Notes: generated by a model not told the origin, from the sequence alone. A stretch of 57,589 nucleotides of DNA from Clostridia bacterium UC5.1-1D10 (GCA_001304995.1 BBZU01000016.1:1-57589); one strand, 5' to 3'; shown: positions 26,637 to 36,128, counted from the stretch's first letter. A program made the numbers and translations.

Positions 26637-28015
26637 AAAAACTGACCATTCAGGAAATTGCCAATGCAACCCATGCACGGATTCTGGCAGCAAACTTAGA
26701 AGAGGCACAGCAGAAAACCATCTGCCATGTGACACAGGATTCCCGTCAGGCAGGGGAAGAAAGCCTCTTTGTGCCTTTGAAAGGCAAAAATTCCGACGGC
26801 CATGATTACCTGAAAAGCTGTATGGAAAAAGGCGTTGCCGCATGTTTTACAGAACGTGAAATGACACCGGAAAATGGCTGTGTGCTGCTTCTGGTGGAAA
26901 ACGCGAGAGCGGCTATGTTGCAGTTGGCAAAATATTACCGCAGCCTGTTTGATATTCCCGTTGTGGGCATCACCGGCAGTGTGGGCAAGACTACCACAAA
27001 GGATATGATTGCTTCTGTCCTTTCTCAGAAATACAATACTTTGTGGACACTGGGAAATTTCAATAATGACCTCGGTGTGCCTCTGACACTGTTCCGTCTG
27101 GAAGAAAGTCATGAAGCGGCTGTCATTGAAATGGGCATGAACCATTTTGGTGAAATCCATCGTCTGGTGGATGCGGTACGTCCTCATATCGGCGTCATTT
27201 CCAATGTTGGCGTTGCGCATATTGAACATCTGGGCAGTCGGGAAGGCATTTTGAAAGCAAAATGTGAATTGTTCGATTTTATGGATGAAAAGGATGTTGC
27301 TGTGCTGAACGGTGATAACGATATGCTGGCGACACTGGATGGCAAACTGTCCCAGAAAGTACGCTGGTTTGGTGTGGAAAACAAACGGGATGTTTACGCG
27401 GACAACATCGAAGCCGTTGGTCTGGAACATACCAGATGCACCATTCACACACCTGAGGGCAGCATGGACGTGGTGATTCCCATGCCAGGCGCACACATGG
27501 TGCTGAATGCTCTTTCTGCGGTGACAGTAGGACTGGAAATGGACTTTACACTGGATGAGATCAAAGGGGGCATTGAAAACTTCGTGCCTACCAAAGACCG
27601 TATGACCATCATGCGTCTGGAAAACGGTCTGACACTGCTGAATGATGTATACAACTCCAATCCTGTTTCTGCCAAGGCTTCTTTGGATATTCTCAAAGAT
27701 GTGGAAGGCAGAAGCGTGGCGTTCTTGGGCTTCATGGGAGAACTGGGCGAATTTGCCCCCCAGATGCACCGGGAAGTTGGAGCTTACGCGGCAGAAAAAG
27801 GCATTGACCTTTTGATTTGTATTGGCAACCATTCCGACCAGATGGCGGCTGGCGCAAAAGATGCCGGCATGCTGGAAGTGTATCGTTTTGACACACAGGA
27901 AGAATTCTGGGAAAACGGTTTGGATTTGCTGAAAAAAGGAGATACAATTTTGTTGAAAGCATCCCGCAGCATGGGATTCGAAAAAACAGTAGAGAAATTG
28001 CAAGGAGTGAAATAA
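26633..28015 (+). CDS. murF: UDP-MurNAc-tripeptide:D-alanyl-D-alanine ligase
   Basis: A 460-residue enzyme that adds the terminal D-Ala-D-Ala to the UDP-MurNAc tripeptide. The ATP loop VGITGSVGKTTTKDM, the EMGMNHFGEI motif, the NDVYNSNPVS segment typical of MurF, and GFMGELG near the C-terminus are present. The ATG overlaps the murE stop, with GGAGATG as ribosome site inside murE. The frame is intact. It is followed immediately by mraY, the usual order. Confidence 0.95.
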   Translation: MKKLTIQEIANATHARILAANLEEAQQKTICHVTQDSRQAGEESLFVPLKGKNSDGHDYLKSCMEKGVAACFTEREMTPENGCVLLLVENARAAMLQLAKYYRSLFDIPVVGITGSVGKTTTKDMIASVLSQKYNTLWTLGNFNNDLGVPLTLFRLEESHEAAVIEMGMNHFGEIHRLVDAVRPHIGVISNVGVAHIEHLGSREGILKAKCELFDFMDEKDVAVLNGDNDMLATLDGKLSQKVRWFGVENKRDVYADNIEAVGLEHTRCTIHTPEGSMDVVIPMPGAHMVLNALSAVTVGLEMDFTLDEIKGGIENFVPTKDRMTIMRLENGLTLLNDVYNSNPVSAKASLDILKDVEGRSVAFLGFMGELGEFAPQMHREVGAYAAEKGIDLLICIGNHSDQMAAGAKDAGMLEVYRFDTQEEFWENGLDLLKKGDTILLKASRSMGFEKTVEKLQGVK

Positions 28016-28016
28016 A

Positions 28017-29006
28017 GTGGGTTCTTTGGAACAGGCGGTTTACGCCATATTGATAGCCTTTGTCATTGGGGTGATTTTGTGTCCCATTCTGATTCCGGTA
28101 CTGCATAAAATGAAGTTTGGGCAGAATGTCCGGGATGACGGCCCTCAGACACATTTGCAGAAACAGGGTACGCCTACCATGGGTGGTATTGCCTTTTTGA
28201 TTGCCTTCGTGGTGGCATCCTTCTTCTTTTTGAAGGGGAATACCGACGGCATTGCGGTGGTACTGATGACACTGTGTTATGGCATCATCGGCTTTTTGGA
28301 TGACTATATCAAAGTTGTGAAAAAACGTTCTCTGGGTCTGCGTGCATGGCAGAAACTGGCATTGCAGCTCATTGTAACAGCTGTATTCTGCTGGTATGTG
28401 ATGATGAAAAGCGGTATCGGCACAGCTATTTACATTCCCTTTACCAATGGTATGGAACTGGATCTGGGTATTTTGTTTGTACCTTTCCTCTTTATTGCGG
28501 TATTGGGTACTGTCAATGGCGTCAACCTGACAGACGGTTTGGATGGTCTGGCTGGCGGCGTAACCCTCATTGTAGCGGCGTTCTTTATGATTGTGTCCTG
28601 GGCGGCAGGCAGCATGATTTCTCCTGTCTGCGGGGCAATCGTTGGCGCGCTGCTGGCATTTTTGCTCTTTAACTGCTATCCCGCCAAAGTGTTCATGGGG
28701 GATACAGGTTCTCTGGCGTTGGGCGGTTTTGTGGCTGCAACGGCTTTTGTTCTGAAAATGCCTATTTTCATTGTCATCGTTGGTTTTGTTTATCTGTGGG
28801 AATCTATCACAGTAATGTTGCAGGTAGGCTGGTTCAAGATTACAAAACGCAAATATGGCGAAGGCAGACGCCTGTTCAAAATGGCGCCTTTCCATCATCA
28901 TCTGGAACAGTGCGGATGGAGAGAAACAAAGGTTGTGACTTTGTTCTATGTAGTAACTGCGCTGCTGTGCCTGCTGGGCTTCTTGGGCAGTAAAGCAATG
29001 TTTTAA
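28017..29006 (+). CDS. mraY: Phospho-MurNAc-pentapeptide transferase
   Basis: A 329-residue polytopic membrane enzyme that moves phospho-MurNAc-pentapeptide to undecaprenyl phosphate, making lipid I. About ten membrane segments can be followed. The catalytic signatures are GTPTMGG (near 52), FLDDYIKV with the Asp pair, GVNLTDGLDGLAGG and the cytoplasmic FHHHLE histidine motif. The GTG start follows AAGGAGTGA by six bases. It begins one base after the murF stop. Confidence 0.96.
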   Translation: MGSLEQAVYAILIAFVIGVILCPILIPVLHKMKFGQNVRDDGPQTHLQKQGTPTMGGIAFLIAFVVASFFFLKGNTDGIAVVLMTLCYGIIGFLDDYIKVVKKRSLGLRAWQKLALQLIVTAVFCWYVMMKSGIGTAIYIPFTNGMELDLGILFVPFLFIAVLGTVNGVNLTDGLDGLAGGVTLIVAAFFMIVSWAAGSMISPVCGAIVGALLAFLLFNCYPAKVFMGDTGSLALGGFVAATAFVLKMPIFIVIVGFVYLWESITVMLQVGWFKITKRKYGEGRRLFKMAPFHHHLEQCGWRETKVVTLFYVVTALLCLLGFLGSKAMF

Positions 29007-29026
29007 CGGAAAGAAGGAAAAAATCC

Positions 29027-30388
29027 ATGAAATATACAGGAAAACGTGCCCTGGTATGCGGCATGGCAAAAAGCGGTATTGCAGCAGCGGCTTTGCTGCA
29101 GAAACTGGGTGCAGTGGTTACATTGCAGGATATGAAAGAACGTAACGCCGTTCCTGCGGCAGCACTGGAACTGGAAAAAGAAGGCGTTGCCCTTTACACA
29201 GGGAAAAATCCCGATGATATTGCGTGTGAACAGGATCTGATTGTACTCAGTCCCGGTATCCCTTGCGACCTGCCTTTTATTATTGCGGCAGAAGCAGCTG
29301 GCGTGGAAGTCATCAGCGAAGTGGAACTGGCTTATAGAGAAACCACTTGCCCCATTACAGCTATCACAGGCACCAATGGGAAAACAACAACCACAACCCT
29401 GACTGGTGAAATCATGAAAGCTGTTCGCCCGAACACAGCAGTGGTAGGTAACATCGGTGTGCCTTACAGTGAAAAGGTACAGGGCTTGACTGAGCAGGAT
29501 TGGGTCGTTGCGGAAATCAGCAGCTTCCAGATGGAAAAAGCAAAAGAATTCCATCCTCACATCAGTGCGGTGCTGAATATCACCCCTGACCATCTGAACA
29601 GACACAAAACCATGGAAGTTTACATTGCCATGAAAGAACGTGTTTTTGCGAAACAGACAGCAGAAGATTTCTGCATTTTGAATTATGAAGATGAAGCATG
29701 CCGGAAAATGGCAGACAAGACTGCGGCTAAGGTATTTTTCTTCAGCAGCGCACAGGCTCTGGCAGAAGGCATTTACCTGCAGGACAAAGATATTTTCGTA
29801 AAATGGCAGGACATTGATGAAAAACTTATTTCTGTGGATGAACTGCAGATTTTGGGGGTTCATAACTATGAAAACGTTATGGCAGCGGCAGCTATGGGCA
29901 TTTGCGCTGGTGTGGCGCTGGATACCATCCGTCAGGTATTGAAATCCTTTGCGGGCGTAGAACACCGCATTGAGTATGTGGCAACCGTAGATGGCGTAGA
30001 TTACTATAATGATTCTAAGGGTACTAATACAGACGCGTCCATCCGTGCCGTTTTGGCTATGCAGAAACCCATTGTACTCATTGGCGGTGGCTATGACAAA
30101 GGTGTTTCTTTTGACGACTGGACAAAGCTGTTCCCCGGCAGAGTCAAACATCTGGTGCTCATTGGTGTAACAGCACCGCAGATTCGTGCGTCTGCGGAAA
30201 AATTCGGCTTTACGGCAATGACAGACTGTGAAACCTTTGCGGAAGCCGTAGATCTGTGCAGGGAAAAGGCGGAACCAGGAGATTGTGTGCTCCTTTCTCC
30301 CGCATGTGCAAGCTGGGGCATGTTTGATAACTACGAACAGCGCGGCGAAATGTTCAAAGAACAGGTTCGCTCCTATTTGCAGAAATAA
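29027..30388 (+). CDS. murD: UDP-MurNAc-L-alanine:D-glutamate ligase
   Basis: A 453-residue ligase adding D-glutamate, the second stem-peptide residue. An N-terminal Rossmann domain (ALVCGMAKSGIAAAALL) binds UDP. The ATP loop AITGTNGKTTTTTL, ISSFQ, NITPDHLNRH, and the C-terminal YNDSKGTN and LLSPACASWGMFDNYEQRG motifs are complete. GAAGGAAA precedes ATG 29027. It sits between mraY and an ftsW-type gene as in most Firmicutes. Confidence 0.96.
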   Translation: MKYTGKRALVCGMAKSGIAAAALLQKLGAVVTLQDMKERNAVPAAALELEKEGVALYTGKNPDDIACEQDLIVLSPGIPCDLPFIIAAEAAGVEVISEVELAYRETTCPITAITGTNGKTTTTTLTGEIMKAVRPNTAVVGNIGVPYSEKVQGLTEQDWVVAEISSFQMEKAKEFHPHISAVLNITPDHLNRHKTMEVYIAMKERVFAKQTAEDFCILNYEDEACRKMADKTAAKVFFFSSAQALAEGIYLQDKDIFVKWQDIDEKLISVDELQILGVHNYENVMAAAAMGICAGVALDTIRQVLKSFAGVEHRIEYVATVDGVDYYNDSKGTNTDASIRAVLAMQKPIVLIGGGYDKGVSFDDWTKLFPGRVKHLVLIGVTAPQIRASAEKFGFTAMTDCETFAEAVDLCREKAEPGDCVLLSPACASWGMFDNYEQRGEMFKEQVRSYLQK

Positions 30389-30406
30389 ACAAAGCGAGGT
30401 GGTAAC

Positions 30407-31567
30407 ATGGAACAGACCAGACAGGGAAAGGCAGGAAGAAAACCGCATAAAAAAAGAGTGAAAGCGGATACCTATGACTTCGGGCTGTTTTTCGTGGTAC
30501 TGACGCTGGTATTGTTCGGCGTTGTCATGATTTTCAGCGCCAGTTATTATGAAACCATGTCCAGCAAGGAATATGGATATGATATGTTTTATTATTTGAA
30601 GCGACAGGGCATGTGGGCCGTTGTGGGTACAGTAGGTATGATCGTTGCCATGAATGTGCCTTACCAATTCTGGAAAAAGCTTTCTCCAACACTGTATTGG
30701 ATTTCCAATGGTCTGCTGGCAATCCTGCCTTTTGTCGGGAAAAATGTAAAAGGGCAGACCCGTTGGATTGAAATTGGCTCTTTGCAGTTCCAGCCTTCGG
30801 AATTTACCAAGGTTGCGGTTATTTTGTATCTGTCCTACTATGTCATTAACCATCGAAAGGAATTGGGCAACCTAAAGGGCTTTGCCAAAGCGGCTGGATT
30901 TCTGGCACTTCCGGTGCTGCTCATCGCCATGACCAACTTTTCATCAGCCCTTTTGCTGCTTATGGTTGGTGTGACCATTCTGTTTGTTGCCAGCCCAAGA
31001 ATCTGGTACTTTGTGGCAGGCATTGGCGCACTGGTTCCCTTTGCGGCAGTCATGGTCATTCTGCCCCAGTTCCGTTATCGTCTGACACGTATCACCACAT
31101 GGCTGGATCCATGGGCGGATTCAACAGACGCGGGTTATCAGACCATTCAGTCTTTGTATGCTGTGGCATCCGGCGGGCTCTTTGGTCTGGGACTTGGACA
31201 GAGCCGTCAGAAATCCTTCATCCCAGAAGCCCATAACGATATTATCTTCGCCATTATTTGTGAAGAATTGGGGCTGATTGGCGCGGGATTGGTCATTATC
31301 CTCTTTGCGGTGGTGGTGTGGCGTGGTATCCGTATTGCCATGAACGCAAGAGATAATTACGGCATGCTGGTGGCAACAGGCATTACATCTGTGGTGGCGT
31401 TTCAGTCACTGATTAACATCGGCGTTGTAACTAATACCATTCCAAATACAGGGCAGCCACTGCCGTTCATCAGTTACGGCGGTACGGCACTGGTATTTTT
31501 GATGGGTATGATGGGGATATTGCTAAACATATCAAAATATCCAAAGGATATGAAGAATACAGAATAA
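30407..31567 (+). CDS. ftsW: FtsW/SpoVE-type SEDS glycosyltransferase
   Basis: A 386-residue protein with a short basic cytoplasmic tail and about ten membrane helices. SEDS proteins polymerise lipid II glycan strands together with a class B PBP. Marks are the FQPSEFTKVAVILYLSYY stretch, the long extracellular loop with RITTWLDPWADSTDAGYQ, the GLFGLGLGQSRQK stretch, and the C-terminal PFISYGGTALV. Its place after murD, and the two class B PBPs upstream, allow either FtsW (division) or SpoVE (cortex); it may serve both. GCGAGGTGG precedes the start. murG, ftsQ and ftsZ do not follow it. Confidence 0.9.
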   Translation: MEQTRQGKAGRKPHKKRVKADTYDFGLFFVVLTLVLFGVVMIFSASYYETMSSKEYGYDMFYYLKRQGMWAVVGTVGMIVAMNVPYQFWKKLSPTLYWISNGLLAILPFVGKNVKGQTRWIEIGSLQFQPSEFTKVAVILYLSYYVINHRKELGNLKGFAKAAGFLALPVLLIAMTNFSSALLLLMVGVTILFVASPRIWYFVAGIGALVPFAAVMVILPQFRYRLTRITTWLDPWADSTDAGYQTIQSLYAVASGGLFGLGLGQSRQKSFIPEAHNDIIFAIICEELGLIGAGLVIILFAVVVWRGIRIAMNARDNYGMLVATGITSVVAFQSLINIGVVTNTIPNTGQPLPFISYGGTALVFLMGMMGILLNISKYPKDMKNTE

Positions 31568-31581
31568 TTTACAAAAAGCTA

Positions 31582-31610
31582 TTGACAAATTTGTTCGTAT
31601 TGAATAAAAT
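31582..31610 (+). promoter_or_regulatory. SigA-type promoter of valS
   Basis: TTGACA (31582-31587), 17 bases, TAAAAT (31605-31610), 15 bases after the ftsW stop. Confidence 0.9.
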
Positions 31611-31639
31611 GCTAAAGTATAAGATTCCATACAGCAAAA

Positions 31640-31871
31640 GCAAAGAAAAAGAGGAGTATGCGGATTCCGTCCCGGCAGAGAGAAAAATCCATGGGCTGAG
31701 AGATTTTTCGGGAGCAGGCACGCAGAAGGTAGCTTTGGAGCTGTTCCGCTGAAAAAAAGAGTAGGCGGAAACGGGTGGTTCCGTTACAGACCGTGAGTGT
31801 CCGTCAATTTTTTTGACGGGAAATAAGGTGGTACCGCGAGCTTTCGTCCTTTGGGAGGAAAGCTCTTTTTT
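31640..31871 (+). promoter_or_regulatory. T-box leader of valS
   Basis: The T-box AAATAAGGTGGTACCGCG is at 31821-31838. The terminator pairs GAGCTTTC with GAAAGCTC and ends in a T run by 31871. The stem I region carries AGAGAG and, near 31730, a candidate specifier GTA within GAAGGTAGC, fitting valine. Uncharged tRNA-Val should stabilise the antiterminator. The upstream stem CCGTCAA/TTGACGG lies just before the T-box. Confidence 0.9.
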
Positions 31872-31893
31872 ATGAAACGAAGGAGGAGAAAAC

Positions 31894-34527
31894 GTGAGAG
31901 AACTGGCAAAGAATTTTGATCCCGCAGCAGTAGAGGACAGACTCTATGCTATGTGGATGGAAAAGAAATATTTCCACACAAAAATCGATAAAAGCAAAAA
32001 ACCTTATTGTATCGTAATGCCGCCCCCGAACATCACTGGGCAGCTGCATATGGGCCATGCACTGGACAACACCATGCAGGATATTCTGATCCGTTGGAAA
32101 AGAATGGCTGGCTACAATGCACTGTGGGTTCCCGGCATTGACCACGCAAGTATTTCCACAGAACTGAAAGTTGTACAGAAAATGGCTTCCGAAGGCCTGA
32201 CAAAAGACGATGTAGGCCGTGATGGTTTCCTGGAACGCGCTTGGGCTTGGAAAGAAGAATATGGCGGCATCATTCTGAATCAGCTGCGGAAACTGGGCTG
32301 CTCCTGTGACTGGGAACGCGTACGCTTCACCATGGACGAAGGCTGCTCCGACGCCGTTCTGGAAGTATTCTGCCGTCTGTATGAAAAAGGCTATATCTAT
32401 CGTGGTGAAAAGATCATCAACTGGTGCCCCGAATGTCAGACTACCATTTCTGACGCGGAAGTTAACCATGTGGAAACAGCAGGTCATTTCTACCACATTG
32501 AATATCCCATTGTAGGCTCCGATGAAAGACTGCGTCTGGCAACAACTCGTCCCGAAACAATGATGGGCGACGTTGCTGTTGCGGTTCATCCTGATGACGA
32601 ACGTTATCAGCACCTCATCGGCAAAACATGTATCCTGCCTTTGATGGATAAAGAAATCCCCATCGTAGGTGATGAATATGTTGACCGTGAATTCGGTACC
32701 GGTGTTGTAAAAATTACACCTGCTCACGACCCTAACGACTTTGAAGTTGGTGTACGTCATAACCTGCCTCGTATCAACGTAATGAACGACGATGGTACTA
32801 TGAATGAAAAAGCAGGCAAATACGCAGGCATGGATCGTATGGAAGCCAGAAAAGCAGTAGTAGCAGACCTGAAAGAACAGGGCTATCTGGTAGAAATCGA
32901 AGATATCACTCATGCAGTAGGCTGCCATGAAAGATGTAATGTTCCCATCGAACCCCTGATCAAACTGCAGTGGTTTGTACGCATGGACGAACTGGCAAAA
33001 CCTGCTATGGAAGTATATGAACAGCAGAAACTGCGTTTTGTTCCCGATCGTTTCGGTAAAGTATACATGCACTGGCTGGAAAATATCCGTGACTGGTGTA
33101 TCTCCCGTCAGCTGTGGTGGGGCCACCGTATTCCTGCTTACTACTGTGAAGAATGCGGTCATATTACTGTAAGCAAAACAGCTCCTGATAAATGTGAAAA
33201 ATGCGGCAGCACAAAACTGCATCAGGATGAAGATACTCTGGATACATGGTTCAGCTCCGCGCTGTGGCCTTTCTCCACACTGGGCTGGCCCAATGAAACA
33301 GAAGATCTGAAACACTTCTATCCTACAAGCACACTGATCACTGGCTATGACATCATCTTCTTCTGGGTTGTTCGTATGGTATTCTCCGGTATGGAAAATA
33401 TGCACGAAGTACCTTTCCACGATGTATTGATCCATGGTCTGATCCGTGACGATCAGGGCAGAAAGTTCTCCAAATCTTTGGGCAACGGTATTGATCCTCT
33501 GGAAGTTATCGCAAACTACGGCGCGGACCCTCTGCGTCTGATGCTGATCACTGGTAACGCACCCGGCAACGACATGCGTTTCTATTGGGAAAGACTGGAC
33601 AACTGCCGTAACTTCTGCAACAAGATCTGGAACGCAAGCCGTTTCGTGATGATGAACATGGACGAAAAACAGGAAACAAAACTGCTGATGCTCACATCCG
33701 CAGATAAATGGATCCTGTCCAAAGTCAACACACTGGCAAAAGATGTTTCCGAAAATCTGGAACACTATGAACTGGGTCTGGCTGCACAGAAGATTTACGA
33801 TTTCCTGTGGGATGAATTCTGTGACTGGTATATCGAAATGGTAAAACCTCGTCTGTACAACAAAGACGACAACACAAGAGAAGCAGCACTGTGGACACTG
33901 AAAACAGTTCTCATCAACGCACTGAAGATGCTGCATCCTTTCATGCCTTATATCACAGAAGAACTGTTCCAGCATATTCAGGACGAAGAAGAAAGTATCA
34001 TGATTTCCGATTGGCCTGTTTATAAAGAAGAATGGAACTACAAAGAAAACGAAGAAGAAATCGATACTATCAAAGAAGCAGTTCGTAACATCCGTAACAT
34101 CCGTGCGGAAATGAACGTTGCACCTTCCAAGAAGGTTCAGGTATTTGTTGTTTCCGATAAGGAAGAAGTAAGAGCGATCTTTGAACACAGCAAAGTATTC
34201 TTCAAAACACTGGGTCATGCCAGCGAAGTAACTGTACAGGCTGACAAAGCAGGTATCGGTGAAGATGCTGTTTCCGTAGTGACCAGCAACGCAACCATTT
34301 ACATGCCTCTGGCAGAACTGGTTGACATTGAAAAAGAAGTAGAGCGTCTGACAAAAGAAAAAGAAAAGATGCTCAAAGAAATCGAAAGAGTAGAAAAGAA
34401 ACTGGCAAACCAGGGCTTTGTATCCAAAGCGCCTCAGAAAGTCATCGACGAAGAAAAGGCAAAAGAAGAAAAATACAAAGCGACACTGGCACAGGTGGAA
34501 GAACGTCTGGCACAGCTTCAGAAATAA
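31894..34527 (+). CDS. valS: Valyl-tRNA synthetase
   Basis: An 877-residue class Ia synthetase. The HIGH-type motif is HMGHALD (PPPNITGQLHMGHA near residues 43-56), the KMSKS loop is KFSKSLGNG, and the CP1 editing domain has TTRPETMMGD and GTGVVKITPAHDPND, used to clear mischarged threonine. The C-terminus ends in the basic coiled-coil arm typical of ValRS. The GTG start follows GAAGGAGGAG. It is the only gene behind the T-box; the message ends in the palindromic element at 34538-34751. Confidence 0.97.
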   Translation: MRELAKNFDPAAVEDRLYAMWMEKKYFHTKIDKSKKPYCIVMPPPNITGQLHMGHALDNTMQDILIRWKRMAGYNALWVPGIDHASISTELKVVQKMASEGLTKDDVGRDGFLERAWAWKEEYGGIILNQLRKLGCSCDWERVRFTMDEGCSDAVLEVFCRLYEKGYIYRGEKIINWCPECQTTISDAEVNHVETAGHFYHIEYPIVGSDERLRLATTRPETMMGDVAVAVHPDDERYQHLIGKTCILPLMDKEIPIVGDEYVDREFGTGVVKITPAHDPNDFEVGVRHNLPRINVMNDDGTMNEKAGKYAGMDRMEARKAVVADLKEQGYLVEIEDITHAVGCHERCNVPIEPLIKLQWFVRMDELAKPAMEVYEQQKLRFVPDRFGKVYMHWLENIRDWCISRQLWWGHRIPAYYCEECGHITVSKTAPDKCEKCGSTKLHQDEDTLDTWFSSALWPFSTLGWPNETEDLKHFYPTSTLITGYDIIFFWVVRMVFSGMENMHEVPFHDVLIHGLIRDDQGRKFSKSLGNGIDPLEVIANYGADPLRLMLITGNAPGNDMRFYWERLDNCRNFCNKIWNASRFVMMNMDEKQETKLLMLTSADKWILSKVNTLAKDVSENLEHYELGLAAQKIYDFLWDEFCDWYIEMVKPRLYNKDDNTREAALWTLKTVLINALKMLHPFMPYITEELFQHIQDEEESIMISDWPVYKEEWNYKENEEEIDTIKEAVRNIRNIRAEMNVAPSKKVQVFVVSDKEEVRAIFEHSKVFFKTLGHASEVTVQADKAGIGEDAVSVVTSNATIYMPLAELVDIEKEVERLTKEKEKMLKEIERVEKKLANQGFVSKAPQKVIDEEKAKEEKYKATLAQVEERLAQLQK

Positions 34528-34537
34528 TGAGATACAA

Positions 34538-34751
34538 AAAAAGGGATAAAACCGAAAAGCAACTTCCTCTTAAGAAAACATTGATTTTTGCTTCTTTGAT
34601 TTCTTAAGAGGAATTGCGACGGCTGTCTTCAGAAGAAAACAGATCAAATAAAATCTCAATATCATAAGAAAGCCGAAATCCTTTGTCATGATAAGGATTT
34701 CGGCTTTCTTTGTTTTCTTCTGAAGATGCCCCTAAGGTTTTATCCCTTTTT
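34538..34751 (+). repeat. Palindromic dispersed element, copy B
   Basis: A 214-base structure of four stems. The outer 16-bp perfect inverted repeat is 34538-34553 with 34736-34751. The first hairpin is 34559-34577 with 34600-34617. The third stem is a perfect 16-bp pair 34626-34641/34711-34726, and its inner perfect 14-bp stem is 34668-34681/34695-34708. Copy A is at 9553-9724. It codes for nothing recognisable and follows valS by 10 bases, so it may also work as a terminator. Confidence 0.85.
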
Positions 34752-34754
34752 AAT

Positions 34755-35324
34755 TTACCTCGTTTTGGGGCTTGCCCAAAGAAGAAAGTCAATTTTCTTT
34801 GTGGGGGCAAAGTGTTTGTATTGAGGAAATGCGTCATCAAAAGCATCTATGTATGATTTTGCTGTTCGGGTAGGCAAAAATTCCTGATACCATTGGAGAA
34901 TATTTTCGTATAAAGGAAGGGCGTTTTGGAATTTTGTTTCGCAGTTTGTACCACGCAGACGCAATTGCAGGCGATCCAAAACAATGCTGTCCCAGATAGG
35001 AAAATCGGGACACAAAGTTGCCAGCATTTTACTGCAGAAGGAACACTCTACTCGTCCAGTATGGCGGTAAAGCGTTTCCAGAATCAAAGGAAAGGTAGGA
35101 GTGCTTTCGTTTTTCCATTTTTCGAAATTCTCATAGTAAAACTTTCGCCAATCTTCGTTGCGGCGGATGCGGTAAAAGCCATTAAATGTTCGTTGGAAAG
35201 TCATATCATTAGAAAGATTTGTATTTTTATAGGAGGTCATGATTTTTTCATATGTAATCAGCCCTTTTTCTCTTTTTCGTAGTCCTGCAACTGCCTGCTG
35301 CACATCAATTTTAGGTTCAAACAT
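34755..35324 (-). CDS. Uncharacterised protein, possible HhH-GPD-like fold
   Basis: 189 residues, soluble, rich in aromatic and basic residues, no signal peptide. The segment SFCSKMLATLCPDFPIWDS resembles a motif I associate with helix-hairpin-helix DNA glycosylase-like hypothetical proteins (SKML..P..PIWDS), but no catalytic Lys/Asp pair can be pointed to with confidence. The start at 35324 follows AGAAAGGAAA on the minus strand; the frame is open further upstream without a ribosome site. It ends 4 bases from the palindromic element and lies downstream of the kinase-like gene across a terminator. The function is unknown. Confidence 0.7.
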   Translation of the reverse strand: MFEPKIDVQQAVAGLRKREKGLITYEKIMTSYKNTNLSNDMTFQRTFNGFYRIRRNEDWRKFYYENFEKWKNESTPTFPLILETLYRHTGRVECSFCSKMLATLCPDFPIWDSIVLDRLQLRLRGTNCETKFQNALPLYENILQWYQEFLPTRTAKSYIDAFDDAFPQYKHFAPTKKIDFLLWASPKTR

Positions 35325-35342
35325 ATAAGGTTTCCTTTCTGT

Positions 35343-35374
35343 AAAAAACAGCATGGATTTTTCCATGCTGTTTT
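35343..35374 (-). terminator. Intrinsic terminator after the cytidylate-kinase-like gene
   Basis: A perfect 13-bp stem AAAACAGCATGGA/TCCATGCTGTTTT with a four-base loop. The A/T ends let it act in either direction. Confidence 0.85.
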
Positions 35375-35381
35375 CTGTCAA

Positions 35382-35981
35382 TTATCTTTTTTCTACGTAG
35401 GATTTCAGAATCTCTACCACATCATCCAGACTGATTTTGGAGGTGTTGATGGACAGGTCATAGTTTTCCAGTTTGCCCCATTTTCTGCCTGTAAAATAGT
35501 TGTAGTATCCGGCACGCTTTTTGTCAGTTTTCAAAACGGCGCTTTCTACATTTTTTGCGTCCAATCCATACAGTTCAACAGCTCGTTTTACACGGTCTTC
35601 CAGTTCTGCGTGGATGAATACGTTGATGCAATTGGGATTTTCAGACAGAACATAGTCTGCGGAACGTCCAACGATGACGCAGCTGCCCTGTTCTGCTACT
35701 TCTTTGATAACCTGGGACTGTACCAGGAAGATTTTTTCGTTCAAAGGCAGACCATAGGAATCTACGGTAGGTGTCAAAGTGGTTAAAGAAAGGAGCAGAT
35801 TGCCTGTGGAAACGGATTCTGCTTCTTTGAAGCATTCTTTGGACAGACCAGTCTTTTCTGCTGCCAGATTGATCAGTTCGTTGTCGTAAAATGGAATGTT
35901 CAGAGCTTCTGCAAGTTTTTTCCCGATGATTCTGCCGCCGCTGCCATATTGACGGCTGATGGTGATGATTTTGTGGTCCAT
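35382..35981 (-). CDS. Cytidylate-kinase-like family protein
   Basis: A 199-residue P-loop protein of the cytidylate kinase-like family common in Clostridia. It has the N-terminal ITISRQYGSGGRIIGKKLA loop, then IPFYDNELI, GSCVIVGRSADYVL and a C-terminal YYNYFTGRKWG lid-like segment. The true substrate of these proteins is not established; they differ from housekeeping Cmk. The start at 35981 has GGAGGGGGAG upstream; the frame is open for 48 more codons without support. It is divergent from a MarR gene whose operon encodes a second copy of this domain fused to a membrane protein. Confidence 0.88.
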   Translation of the reverse strand: MDHKIITISRQYGSGGRIIGKKLAEALNIPFYDNELINLAAEKTGLSKECFKEAESVSTGNLLLSLTTLTPTVDSYGLPLNEKIFLVQSQVIKEVAEQGSCVIVGRSADYVLSENPNCINVFIHAELEDRVKRAVELYGLDAKNVESAVLKTDKKRAGYYNYFTGRKWGKLENYDLSINTSKISLDDVVEILKSYVEKR

Positions 35982-36099
35982 AATGACTCCCCCTCCGAAG
36001 TACCGCACAGCCAAAGTATGGGGCGGTTCTTCCCAAATTTTATTACTTTTATTATACAATAAATACAAAAAACTTACAACCGAAATTGGGAAATGTGAC

Positions 36100-36128
36100 T
36101 TGACCAAAGGCACAAAAAGGTTCATAAT
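36100..36128 (+). promoter_or_regulatory. SigA-type promoter of the MarR operon
   Basis: TTGACC (36100-36105), 17 bases, CATAAT (36123-36128), directly followed by the palindrome at 36131-36146. Confidence 0.75.

Noticed and set aside
34604-34846. Minus-strand open frame across the palindromic element
   Set aside because: It consists of the element's hairpin arms and the antisense of the neighbouring gene end; no start signal.
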